From assembly GCA_036924285.1 (NCBI GenBank), contig JAYKYS010000007.1, positions 15,934,001-15,998,000 on the forward strand: a stretch of DNA of 64,000 nt, given 5' to 3'. The notes under the pieces are model-generated. The model saw only the letters and a list, made by a program, of their open reading frames with translations. It was not told the DNA's origin and did no database searches. Below, in pieces: positions 10,142-20,702 of this stretch (its first letter is position 1; each line of letters begins with the position of its first letter). Position numbers and translations under genes: made by a program. The DNA is from Asterella californica. Lineage: Eukaryota; Streptophyta; Marchantiopsida; Marchantiales; Aytoniaceae.

Positions 10142-11620
10142 TGTCGTGATGTGAATCATTTGACATAGTAAATGATTCACTTATCACTGCTGTCGCGTTA
10201 CTTAGCGCATGTTATTTCTACTCCGACACTTGATGTTCAGTAGTCTTAGAAGTTAACTCTGTACTGTTCTTAGTCTTTTATGCTTATGGTTGACACCTTT
10301 TGCATATGGTGTTAACTCTGTCATATATTTTGGATCCTAGTAGGTTGGTAGTATGACATTTATCTTGTTCAAGCATTCGTACGCTTGTGCAAGTATATTC
10401 ATACTTATCTATGATACTCAATGTACATGACTTAGATTTATCATGTAGATAGGGGTTTGAGCTCATGGGTTGTACTAACTTGTCGCCCATGCACGCTTTC
10501 TAGATGATTTAAGTATTTTTCGGGCTGCGTGTCATTTTAGGTAGTTTAAGTTTTACTTTGGCACTCTAGGGAGCTTGACGTGGTAGCCTATGGGTAAAAC
10601 TAAGTTGCCACGTGGTTTAGGGTACTAAAGGACAACCAAGTGGAGCTATGAACTCCCATTGGTCTGTTTTTGTCTTTTGTTAAACTCTAAATTTAGAAAC
10701 AGAGCTCTAGAGGGGAGTTCGAGCAATTTGTGAGGGCACTTCGAAATCTGAGAGCACAGGGAGATAGAGCTCGTCGAGCCAAGCACTGTCAGCGAAAAGT
10801 TTGATCGATTTGGAGCAATAAACAAGAAGTTATGGCTGATTGAAGTTCGATTTGTGTCAGAATTGTAGCACTTCTGTTCAATTTGGGGTTTTGAGTGTCA
10901 TTTGCAGCAGAATCGAGGAAAGCGCTTCAAAACTTCGTGGCTGTGATCACTGTCAGCAGGGCTACGACTGTCTCCAAATTTTTATGTCGATTGAGTCAGT
11001 GAGTAATTCAGGGCGACCGCTGAAGTAGAGGGGGTCCGAAAAGCTCTCAATCTGGAGCAGCAACTTCAGAGAGCGAGATCTGGAGTTCTGTGTGGAATCA
11101 GGAGGCCCAACTTCACAGGAGTGTTTATCAAGCTGTGTACTGCAAATCCTGTAAGAAATTCCCAAAGTGATCGAGCCAATTCCTTGTTATAGGTCGAAAT
11201 AGCTGTCTGGGTACCAGAAACTGCCGTAATTTCTCTACTCAGAAAGTTTCTGCTCATATCTTAGTGCTCTGAATTGATCTGAAGCTGAAATTTCGTATGT
11301 GTATCTAGTAGAACCTCATTTACATGTAGGAGGAGTTCTGAAGTCTGAACCTTCACATATTTCTCAATCCTGAGTGTCAAAGTTCGCCATCTGATCTTAT
11401 CATTGCTAGTTAAGCCTGAACTCTGCTTCCTGAACTTATCAGAAGAGCCTAGAGACTTACATGAGTGTTTTCAGTATCACCTTGAGACCTGAAGCCTATC
11501 CTGTGAGTAGACCAGCCACAGCCAAGAGCCCAACGCTTCCCCAAGTAGATTGAACACAGCCTTCAAGCTCATATCACAGCCAGAAGGTTCGCCCTTCCCA
11601 GGAAGACTCTCAACCTGACA
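10142..11620 (+). repeat. 5' LTR of element A
   Basis: Starts TGTCGTGATG and ends CAACCTGACA. A perfect 11-bp stem (10151-10161 with 10170-10180) lies next to the 5' end. A polyadenylation-like AATAAA occurs at about 10818. Small frames inside are conserved in both LTRs only because the LTRs are nearly identical. Confidence 0.94.
10151..10180. repeat. Terminal hairpin inside the LTR of element A
   Basis: GTGAATCATTT and its exact reverse complement are separated by eight bases, nine bases from the LTR end. The same structure occurs in the 3' LTR at 18765-18794. Confidence 0.8.
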
Positions 11621-11622
11621 TC

Positions 11623-11640
11623 TGGTGCTTCCACTGAGAG
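11623..11640 (+). promoter_or_regulatory. Primer-binding site, probably tRNA-Thr
   Basis: Two bases after the LTR the sequence is TGGTGCTTCCACTGAGAG. Its complement ends GGAAGCACCA, which matches the 3' end of plant tRNA-Thr(AGU) as I remember it at 17 of 18 positions. The site itself is seen; the tRNA identity rests on memory. Confidence 0.6.
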
Positions 11641-11652
11641 ATCTTGGGGTGA

Positions 11653-12168
11653 TTGATTGAGAAGGTTGAGTTGCTACAAGGAGAAGAGATGGATCGCAAG
11701 AGCGGAGTTGCTGCTGCTGCCTCTGGAGCTGGAGCATCAACGTCTACTGCTGCACCGTCAACTGCACCTGCGTCTTCTACAGCGACATCTGCATCTGGTC
11801 TGGACACGGCTGAGATCTTGAAGACGCTTGCGGCCCTGGTCCAAGAGCATCCGATCGTTGGAGGGGGTGAGTTAAAATCCACCAAGGCTTTGCAAGCGAT
11901 AGTGAATAGGTGTGGAAGGTTTGAAGGTAGAGATATTTCTAGATATCTGCGTGAGTATAGAGGAGAGATGGAGCTGGTTAGGGTTACTGATGCGGAGATG
12001 ATAGCAAGTTTTGAGTTAGCTGTCATTCCTGAGTTGCGGGACCAAGTTAGGGATGTACAGAGAAGAAATCTTGGAATCTGGATGAGTTTTGAGCGATCTC
12101 TTCGAGAGGAGTTTCTTGAGGAGGATTCAGAGAGAGTGACTAGAAGGACTACTAGTTACTGTTACTAG
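11653..12168 (+). pseudogene. Element A gag, N-terminal part
   Basis: 171 codons from ATG 11653. After an Ala/Ser/Thr-rich start comes a capsid-like helical region (KALQAIVNRCGRFEGRDISRYL, then ELRDQVRDVQRR). The frame ends at a TAG (12166-12168) created by a 25-bp duplication: the 11-mer ACTAGAAGGAC is present at 12139-12149 and again at 12164-12174. The downstream frame (12209-) is offset by one, as a 25-base insertion would produce, so the two frames were originally one gag gene. Confidence 0.8.
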
Positions 12169-12208
12169 AAGGACATTTCTAGACTGGATTGAGCAGCAAC
12201 CTGGTCGT

Positions 12209-14096
12209 ATGATGAGCCTGAGTGAGTTGTTGAGAGAGTTTGATCGGAGATACCGACAACTTTCAACTCTAGAGCGAATCACCCTAGATGCTAGGAAAAT
12301 AGAGCTTTTCCTGCAGGCTACCGATGATGCTACGGCAGATCGGTTATGTTTTATGTTGGCCGATCGATCTGCTGAAGGGGGTGTTACTATGGATTGGGGG
12401 AGAGTTGAGGATGCTGTGGCTGTACTGACAAGGCAGAGGAGGGGAAGAGTGGCTGTGGGAGGACGTCCGCTTGCAGAAGTGGTCACTCCACCTTATGCTG
12501 CTCCTCAAGTACAGCAACCTTTGGCCCCTGCTCCCAGACCTGTTGTCCCAGCTGCAGTTCCTTTGATGTCAGTTGTGCCAGCTCCAGCACAAAGGGTACC
12601 TGTTCAGAGACCTGCGGAGAACCATGGTCAACAGAATCAGATTGAAGACCTGATCCGGCAGATGCGAGAGCTGAAGGTAGAGCTAGCTGGATTGCAGAGA
12701 GAGCAGCCACCGGCGCCTGCTGCTGCACGTCCAGGAGGTGCTCCTGTCCGTAGGTGTATTTGGTGTGACAGTCCTGATCACTTCCGAGGAGACTGTCAAG
12801 AGCTCACAGCTGCTTTGCGAGATGGTGTGGTTCGCTGTCAGAACGGTAGGCTGCACCTTTCTTCTACTGGAGAGCCGTTGAGCACGCAGTTTGGACGAGG
12901 AGGCATGAGGAGTCTACCTCATATTGCTGCGGCGGCAACTGTACATGCATTGATGGCACCACCGGTAAATCCTGATGTATATGCTGGACATATTGAGGTT
13001 TCTTCTAGTCCTACGTTGCTAGATAGGATTGCTGAGAAGAGTATTGCCCCCGTTCCTTCTGAAGTACTGAAGAGGGGAGCCGAGTCTATTCGTAGGGTCA
13101 CAGGATGGGGAGATCCTGTAGATGCTGCTTCTATCAGAGCATTCTTGGATGTAGATAGACACGTTCATTGGCAGGATGCTTCTATGGAGGAGAAGAGGCG
13201 GCGAGAAGCCTCTGAACTTGATACTGGAATTCCTGAGGAGACTGGGGATAGACGGAGAGTCACAAGGAGACGAGCGGCTCTTCCTGAAGACATCCCGTCT
13301 ACTTCTGCAGCTCCTCCACCTGCGCCAGGTCCTATGGAGGATGTGCAGAGATCCCAGCAGGAGCCAACGACTGCTGGTAGGCAGTTTACTGCCCAAGAGA
13401 AGGGGAAGGGACCGGCTTACAAGTTGGCAGCTGATATTGAAACTTTTACTGATCTGAAGAGTATCTTGGAGCAGAGGATACTGGATGCGCGAATCGAGTT
13501 TTCTCTTCAGGAAGTTCTTGGTATTGCAAAGAGGGAGTTTCACGAACTGATCATCGACATCATCAAGCGCAAGAGACAGGTGATGTCCGAGCAGGTAGAG
13601 AGTCAGATGATAGATGTAGTAGGAGCTTCTCTGAATGATGCAGAGTTTGGAAAGGTGCATTTTCAGGAAGCTGATGATAAGAGATACCAGCAAGAAGCGT
13701 TGGTTGCTGGTACCGACACTATTGAGTTCAACGATGAGGAAGCTGGTGGGGAGAGTCCAGCTAGTGAAAGTGATTTCAGGAAGAGACATTGGGTTCGTGC
13801 CACAACTGCTACGCGAGTTCGTCTTGGAAGTTTGGCTGAACCTGTTGCTGCTTTAGTTGATCACGGATCTGAGATCAACATCATGTCACGGGAGGTGTAC
13901 GAGAGAGGTCAGTGGCCTATCGAGCTAAACCATGGTTGGGTGTTACGTGCTGCAAACAACCAGAAAGGTGAGCTATACGGCGCTTGTCCTAACGTGAAGG
14001 TGAAGATAGGTGATGTGGATGTGGATCAACATTTCTTCGTGCAATCTTTTGCTTCATATCCTGTGATTCTTGGTCAGCCTTATATCACTGCGGTTC
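12209..14096 (+). pseudogene. Element A gag C-terminus, zinc knuckle and protease, cut by a solo LTR
   Basis: The frame continues gag (WIEQQPG just upstream of the ATG, then LLREFDRRYRQL) through a Pro/Ala-rich linker to a CCHC zinc knuckle, CIWCDSPDHFRGDC, at about residues 183-196. A long charged linker follows, then a retropepsin-like segment with LVDHGSEINIMS at about residues 548-559 and VILGQPYI near the end. The active-site triad reads D-H-G instead of D-[ST]-G, so activity is uncertain. The frame runs directly into the solo LTR at 14097; the apparent stop at 14099-14101 lies in LTR sequence. It continues in the same phase at 14901. Confidence 0.85.
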
Positions 14097-14896
14097 TGTA
14101 AGCCGGCCTGTCTCTCACCCAGGGGTACCTCAGATGACTAGGATTACTAGTGCACCCTAATTACAAAGATTTAAGTACACCCATGCTCACTTCACTCAAC
14201 TCTCTGACCCGTATGGTCACATCGGTACCTCTAATAGCGTTCCTGCACACAAGTTCTAATCCCGCTCTCAACATTACATCGCAAAATACTCAAGGACTCC
14301 CAAGGTCTCCAATGCTCACTTTACTTACAGTCAGGAAAATGAGAGTGTCTTCCACCTTCTCAACTCCTCCTTATATACTCTACAACTTCTTACCGCGGTA
14401 ACTTTCACTAAGTTACGTTACCTCATGGTAAGTGCGCAATCCAAAATAGTAAAACTTCTAAAGGCTACTAAGCCTTTAAGAATAGCACACACATTACTTG
14501 TTCTACTTTACAAAAGTAAGAGATTCTCCTACTTTAGCTTTTGTAAAGTGTTAACTTTCCACCCTATCCAATCGAAAGGCGACAACAAACTAATACGTCT
14601 TTTGAGGAGCATCTTTAGATCTTTGTGCATGACTTTCCATCATGCATCCAATCAGCGATGGTCAACAAAGTTACATACTTTTGAGAAGCATATTTAGAGC
14701 TCCGCACTTGTCACATAGTGTCATAGTGGAACCTCTAATAGTTTCCCCAACTTAGTTATAACTATCTCCGCTAGTTATGGCTAGTTTTGATCACTCTAGA
14801 TTTAGATCTTCGAACTAGAGTAACCTATAAGATAGTCATACCTAATGAAACTTATATAAACATGCACACAAATAATGGGATACTTGTGACGTGACA
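14097..14896 (-). repeat. Solo LTR nested in the element A pol region
   Basis: 800 bp with TG...CA ends, flanked by GTTC on both sides (14093-14096, 14897-14900). LTR plus one duplication equals 804 bases, a multiple of three, and the host reading phase is the same before and after. The first 40 bases on the plus strand closely match the start of the element C LTR at 58263 (shared GGCCTGTCTCTCAC and CAGGGGT words), so it belongs to a related family and is oriented minus. No internal element sequence remains, as expected after LTR-LTR recombination. Confidence 0.88.
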
Positions 14897-14900
14897 GTTC

Positions 14901-15073
14901 GAATGGAGACCAAGGTGATGGATGATAGATCTCATTATGCTAGGATCCGTAGTCCAGATGATAGACGTTCTGTGCAGTTTCTGACCGTTCGTACGAACCA
15001 CGAACGAAATCGTCAAACTTTGAGGGATTCTCCTATCTGTAGGGGGAAGGGTTTTCTGAAACCACTCTCGTAG
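14901..15073 (+). pseudogene. Element A protease-RT linker, after the solo LTR
   Basis: Continues the frame interrupted at 14096 with METKVMDDRSHYARIRS and VQFLTVRTNHERNR, then shifts frame near 15040-15060 and stops at TAG 15071-15073. In the neighbouring frame the reading flows into the RT frame that starts at 15109, so a single-base change separates them. No known catalytic motif in this part. Confidence 0.7.
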
Positions 15074-15108
15074 GACGGGATAGCGAGAGTGATGGATCTA
15101 CTGCTACT

Positions 15109-17445
15109 ATGATCCCGCTTGAGCAGCCTGAGGAATCACAGGAGGTTGATGGAAAGGCTGCTCAAGATTCAGAAAGTAGTTGCACTGTGCATAGTTGGAA
15201 ATCTGGGTTGATGACTTTCAGTTCTGATGATTGGAGTGAGTTCACACGGATGGAGGATTTGACTGAGAAGAGTAGAAGGCAGATGGAGAGATGTGCAGCA
15301 AATCTGCGTTGTACAGGAGTTCTGGAGGAAGATGAGATGATTTCTGGAGTTTATGAGGAGTTTGTAGGTGTACAGTCTTTTGTTCGTTGGCTGGATGATG
15401 TAGATAGGTTGATGGAACAGATGGGAGGTAGGGTGGTGATCCCCATCCATTCTCGTGAAGTCTATGAGGAGATTATCTCGTACTTGCGATATCGTCCTCA
15501 TCCGAGACTGGAGAATGGATGGAAGGATGCAGTCTGTTGGTGTGGCTTACATCAGGAAGCGGAAGTACACGCCAAGTATAAAGCTGTAGCGAGGAAGGTG
15601 AGACCTGTGGCGACCCAATTACCTGTTGATTCTCAGCAGCAGATGGAACTAGCGGCTGCTGAGCCTGTGCTTAGAGATCCTACACATGTAGGACACAAGT
15701 TTACTCAAGAGACACTCGAGCAGCTCCAGATAGGAGGAGGTGGCTTCTTGACTGAAGAGGAGAAACGAGCTTTTGAGCAGATGATAGTGAGCCATGGTAA
15801 GGCATTTTCTTTCTCAGCTGAGGAGATAGGTTGTGTGGATCCTAGTGTGATAGCTCCGATGGTTATCTTCACTGTTCCTCACGTACCTTGGGACTTGAAG
15901 CTGATTCCAGTCCCTCATGCCTTGCTACCGAAGGTGATTGAGTTACTGAAGGAGAGGATGCAGATGGGTATTCTTGAACCATCTATGGCTCCGTACTCTA
16001 GCCGATGGTTCACAGTACCTAAGAAGACAGGAGCTCTGCGCTTCATCCAAGACTTGCAGCCTGCCAACAACATCACGATTCGAAACGTTGGAACAGGACC
16101 TGTGGTTGATGAAGTAGCTGAGGCGTTTGCTGGAAGGTCAATCTATTCTATTGGAGATTTGTTTTCAGGTTATGATCAGTTTCAGCTTGCTTTGGAGAGT
16201 AGAGACTTGACTACCATGCGTACACCTTTGGGGTTGATGCGGATGTGTACTCTTCCTCAGGGTGCGACAAACTCAGTAGCCCATATGCAGAATGCGATGC
16301 ATAAGGTGTTACGAGAGTTTGTACCTGAGGTCACTATCCCATTTCTGGATGATATTCCCATGAAAGGCTGTCCGGTGGAAGACAAAGACGAAGCTGTGAC
16401 TTCTGATGGATGCAGAAAATTCGTTGCAGATCACTTTCGAGATGTGGAGAAGATTCTGATGCGTTTGGAGGAGGTACACCTCACTCTATCAGGTACCAAA
16501 TCTCGTTTTGGTATGTCAGAGATTGTGGTGGTGGGTCATTTGTGTGGTACTTTTGGGAGGCGTCCGAACCCAGAGAAGGTAGATGCTATAGCAAGGATAG
16601 CTAACTGCACCAACATCACTGAGGTTCGACGGTTCTTGGGAGCTTGTGTGTTCTTTCGTGTGAGTATTCTTCATTATGCACACATTGCCGAGCCTCTGTA
16701 TGCACTTCTGAGAAAGGGAAGGAGGTTTACTTGGCGGCAAGAACATCATGAGACGATGGAGCAGCTGAAGGAGATTCTGAAGTCTCCACCTATACTAAGG
16801 AGACTTAGCTACGAGAGCGGGAGACCTGTGGTACTAACTGTTGATACGAGTCTAAAGGCGATTGGATGGGCAGTTGGTCAAGAAGATGCAGAAAGTGTGC
16901 GGTTTGTTTCAAGGTTTGGAGCTCGGATCTTAACAGATAGACAGCGTAACTATCCTCAAGTGAAGCGTGAGTTGTGGGGAGCTGTTACCGCTATGAAGGT
17001 AGATCGAGAGTTCTTGATAGGAGCCCGGGTGATATTAGAAACAGATTGTTTGCCTTTGTTGGGTATGATAGCAAACTGCAATACACCAGACATAGCAATG
17101 CTGCGATGGATTGCTTATGTCCGGAGTCTGAACCCTGAGCTAAAGCATATAGCAGGAAAGGACAATCCAGTTGCAGATATGTTGTCTAGGGCTCGTTATA
17201 CAGATGAGGATGAGATGTTTGCAGAGGTGGAGAATGAAGAGAAGAGAGACGTTTGGTGCCAAGTTGGTCAGCAGACTTCAGACTTGGAACCACTGCCGTT
17301 CAATGAGGGGTTTTACTCAGAAAAGTTCCGCGATATTGGATTTTATCTGAGTTCGTTATCCAGGAGAGAAGGATGGAGTGATGCAGAGTTCAAGGAGATC
17401 AGACGCAAGGCGTACAGCTATCTTCTACGTGAAGGTTATCTGTGA
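15109..17445 (+). pseudogene. Element A reverse transcriptase and RNase H
   Basis: 778 codons. An acidic N-terminal region is followed by RT: LRFIQDLQPAN, then IGDLFSGYDQF with the first catalytic Asp (about residue 350), then TLPQGATNS, then FLDDIPMKG with the FLDD active site at about residues 410-413. VVVGHLCG and the EVRRFLGACVFFR thumb/connection follow. RNase H shows VDTSLKAIGWAV (Asp, about residue 578), KRELWGAVTAM (Glu), ETDCLPLL (Asp) and NPVADMLSR. The frame ends at a TGA (17443-17445); the same frame continues into integrase, so this is a nonsense mutation, not the natural end. RT copies element RNA to cDNA in cytoplasmic particles. Confidence 0.88.
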
Positions 17446-18709
17446 AAACGTCCGAAGAGAAGAGACGGGATGCTTGCTAGAGTGGTGGATGATCAACCGA
17501 CGAAGCTGAATCTGTTGAAAGAGTTTCATGACACCTTGTGGGCTGGACATCGTGGAGTATGGGCTACTTACACGAAGATGAAGGAGCGTTACTGATGGAA
17601 GGGTTTGTATCAAGATGTGGTGGACTTTGTTGGGTCGTGTCTGCACTGCCAATTCTACTCTAAAGTCCGTTATAGAGATGGACTTGTACCTACTTATCCA
17701 CCTAGTATCCATTTTCAATGGGTTCTTGATCTTGTGATGATGCCACCGGGGTTATGGGGGATGCGTTATTTGGTGTTGGCTCGAGAGGATCTTTCCAACT
17801 ATGTGGAGGGACGAGCACTACGGACGAAGACTACAAAGAATATCTGCAGGTTCGTGCTAGAAGATATCATCTGTCGTTATGGATCGGTTGGGAGATTACG
17901 TGCAGATAGAGGTGAGTTGAGAGGCGCTGAAGTGAAGGAGTTCTTTGCTCGTTTTGGAGTAAAGCTTCGACTTACCACTGCTATGAATCCAGAGGGCATT
18001 TGGTAAGAGTGAACGAGGACACTCTTCTATTGTTCATGCTTTAGTGAAAGCATGTGATGGTAGGCCTAGAGAATGGCCGAGATTACTTCCATTTGCTTTG
18101 TGGGCGGATAGAACTACACACTGTACTACGACTGGCTATATGTCAGTTGAGCTTATGTTGGGTCAGAAACCGATCATGTCTGCTGAAGAGTACTTTCCTA
18201 CGTGGGCTACGCTACCGTGGGAAGATGGTATAGATCGTGCTTCACTCCTAAATTTACGTATAAGGCAGTTGGAGCGAAGGGAGGAGGATCTCGCTAATGC
18301 GCAGGAGAGGCTGAAGGTGGCTCGAGTCAGAAACAAGGAACGTTTTGATAAGACTCACCGACTACGACCGAAGCCAATACGTGTTGGTGACTGGGTTCTA
18401 GTATATGATAGCACGTTGGAGAATCAGCATTCTACACTCCGTAAGTTCTCTTGAAGATGGTTCGGGCCTTATGTTGTACTAGATGTGTACGAGAATGCCA
18501 CCTATAGCTTGCGTGAGTTGGATGTTACTCTTTTGAAGCTATCTGTGGCTGGCAAACGTGTGAAACTGTTCAAGAAACGCGGAGGGTCAGTTGAGTTATT
18601 CAACTTTCTCGAGTCAGAGTTGAGGACAACAAGAGACGAAGACGTCCCAGTGTCTGATGAGGCTGAGGCGGAGGAGAGCGATGATGATGAGGATCAAACA
18701 GAAGACTGA
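17446..18709 (+). pseudogene. Element A integrase, interrupted
   Basis: The phase of the RT frame continues through KRPKRRDGMLARVV to the HHCC zinc site (EFHDTLWAGHRG ... CLHCQF, about 17520-17655), broken by a TGA at 17593-17595. The core runs at 17605-18006: Asp in VLDLVMM, Asp in RADRGELRG. After a frameshift near 18000 the catalytic Glu region (KSERGHS) continues in the frame of 18044-18454. A further TGA at 18452-18454 precedes RWFGPYVV (GPY/F module), and the acidic tail ends at 18709. No chromodomain. All three nonsense codons are TGA, consistent with C-to-T or G-to-A change of CGA or TGG. Confidence 0.85.
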
Positions 18710-18743
18710 GGAGATTGGCACATACCGGAGGATGTGCAGGTTC

Positions 18744-18755
18744 AGAGGGGGTGGA
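18744..18755 (+). promoter_or_regulatory. Polypurine tract of element A
   Basis: AGAGGGGGTGGA abuts the 3' LTR start at 18756. Such tracts resist RNase H and prime plus-strand synthesis. Confidence 0.75.
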
Positions 18756-20233
18756 TGTCGTGATGTGAATCATTTGACATAGTAAATGATTCACTTATCA
18801 CTGCTGTCGCGTTACTTAGCGCATGTTATTTCTACTCCGACACTTGATGTTCAGTAGTCTTAGAAGTTAACTCTGTACTGTTCTTAGTCTTTTATGCTTA
18901 TGGTTGACACCTTTTGCATATGGTGTTAACTCTGTCATATATTTTGGATCCTAGTAGGTTGGTAGTATGACATTTATCTTGTTCAAGCATTCGTACGCTT
19001 GTGCAAGTATATTCATACTTATCTATGATACTCAATGTACATGACTTAGATTTACCATGTAGATAGGGGTTTGAGCTCATGGGTTGTACTTACTTGTCGC
19101 CCATGCACGCTTTCTAGCTGATTTAAGTATTTTTCGGGCTGCGTGTCATTTTAGGTAGTTTAAGTTTTACTTTGGCACTCTAGGGAGCTTGACGTGGTAG
19201 CCTATGGGTAAAACTAAGTTTCCACGTGGTTTAGGGTACTAAAGGACAACCAAGTGGAGCTATGAACTCCCATTGGTCTGTTTTTGTCTTTTGTTAAACT
19301 CTAAATTTAGAAACAGAGCTCTAGAGGGGAGTTCGAGCAATTTGTGAGGGCACTTCGAAATCTGAGAGCACAGGGAGATAGAGCTCGTCGAGCCAAGCAC
19401 TGTCAGCGAAAAGTTTGATCGATTTGGAGCAATAAACAAGAAGTTATGGCTGATTGAAGTTCGATTTGTGTCAGAATTGCAGCACTTCTGTTCAATTTGG
19501 GGTTTTGAGTGTCATTTGCAGCAGAATCGAGGAAAGCGCTTCAAAACTTCGTGGCTGTGATCACTGTCAGCAGGGCTACGACTGTCTCCAAATTTTTATG
19601 TCGATTGAGTCAATGAGTAATTCAGGGCGACCGCTGAAGTAGAGGGGGTCCGAAAAGCTCTCAATCTGGAGCAGCAACTTCAGAGAGCTAGATCTGGAGT
19701 TCTGTGTGGAATCAGGAGGCCCAACTTCACAGGAGTGTTTATCAAGCTGTGTACTGCAAATCCTGTAAGAAATTCCCAAAGTGATCGAGCCAATTCCTTG
19801 TTATAGGTCGAAATAGCTGTCTGGGTACCAGAAACTGCCGTAATTTCTCTACTCAGAAAGTTTCTGCTCATATCTTAGTGCTCTGAATTGATCTGAAGCT
19901 GAAATTTCGTATGTGTATCTAGTAGAACCTCATTTACATGTAGGAGGAGTTCTGAAGTCTGAACCTTCACATATTTCTCAATCCTGAGTGTCAAAGTTCG
20001 CCATCTGATCTTATCATTGCTAGTTAAGCCTGAACTCTGCTTCCTGAACTTATCAGAAGAGCCTAGAGACTTACATGAGTGTTTTCAGTATCACCTTGAG
20101 ACCTGAAGCCTATCCTGTGAGTAGACCAGCCACAGCCAAGAGCCCAACGCTTCCCCGAGTAGATTGAACACAGCCTTCAAGCTCATATCACAGCCAGAAG
20201 GTTCGCCTTCCCAGGAAGACTCTCAACCTGACA
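18756..20233 (+). repeat. 3' LTR of element A
   Basis: TGTCGTGATG to CAACCTGACA, 1478 bp, followed by GCGC. One base shorter than the 5' LTR because of a C deletion in a CCC run near 20206. Confidence 0.94.
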
Positions 20234-20349
20234 GCGCGAACACATGAACGATAGTTTCGAATATTCAGACGATGCTCTTACCTGTATGTATGTTTGCACA
20301 GACAGCACTCAAGCATCCATTCTTTTCATTTGTGCTGAAACAGGAACAA
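20234..20349. other. Short unannotated spacer
   Basis: Between the element A target duplication and the small inverted-repeat element. Nothing recognisable. Confidence 0.5.
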
Positions 20350-20702
20350 TAGGGGGTGTCAAAGTTCAGAGGAAAGATTCTTCAACGGCAGAGAGATAAA
20401 TGTTCGTAAAATTATCACAGGTAAGTTTGTATATAACCGCGACTCATTTTAGAACGCGTCTCAGACTGAACATCAAGATTTTATCATTGATTATTTTTGT
20501 ATTTGTACACTCAACATAATTACCCAGAGCAGTAGAGAATCCATTGAAAAGAAAAGTGAAGAGCAGTTAAAGAAAAGCCCACAGTGTTTTCCTACGGGTA
20601 TCTCAGGAGGTGCCTGCATGAAACACTGACAACAGTCTCGCAGAAGTCGTAACTCACTCGCGGCTATCAAATTCAGAAAGTTACTAACTTTGACACCCGT
20701 AA
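20350..20702. mobile_element. Small inverted-repeat element (MITE-like, TA-flanked)
   Basis: The left end TAGGGGGTGTCAAAGTT (20350-20366) is matched by the reverse complement of 20686-20702 (TTACGGGTGTCAAAGTT); the inner 13 bases are identical. TA lies at both outer edges, as for Tc1/mariner-type insertions. About 350 bp, AT-rich, with no coding frame, so it would depend on a transposase supplied elsewhere. A diverged left end occurs at 31316. Confidence 0.55.

Larger units (their letters stand above)
10142..20233 (+). mobile_element. Ty3/gypsy LTR retrotransposon, non-chromovirus (element A)
   Basis: LTRs 10142-11620 (1479 bp) and 18756-20233 (1478 bp) differ by eye at eight bases and one 1-bp indel, so they are about 99.4% identical. 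GCGC flanks both outer ends (10138-10141, 20234-20237) as a 4-bp target duplication. The interior has gag with a CCHC knuckle, protease, RT, RNase H and integrase in gypsy order, with no chromodomain seen. The young LTRs contrast with an interior carrying a 25-bp duplication, two or more frameshifts, three nonsense codons and a complete solo LTR (14097-14896). It either moved in trans as an already broken copy or had its LTRs homogenised. Confidence 0.93.

Noticed and set aside
10284..11257. Small frames repeated at 18898-19871, looking like a duplicated gene set
   Set aside because: They are duplicated because they lie in the two LTRs of element A.
13019..13789. 256-codon minus frame inside element A
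   Set aside because: Antisense of the gag-protease frame, which has a zinc knuckle and protease motif; no motif of its own.
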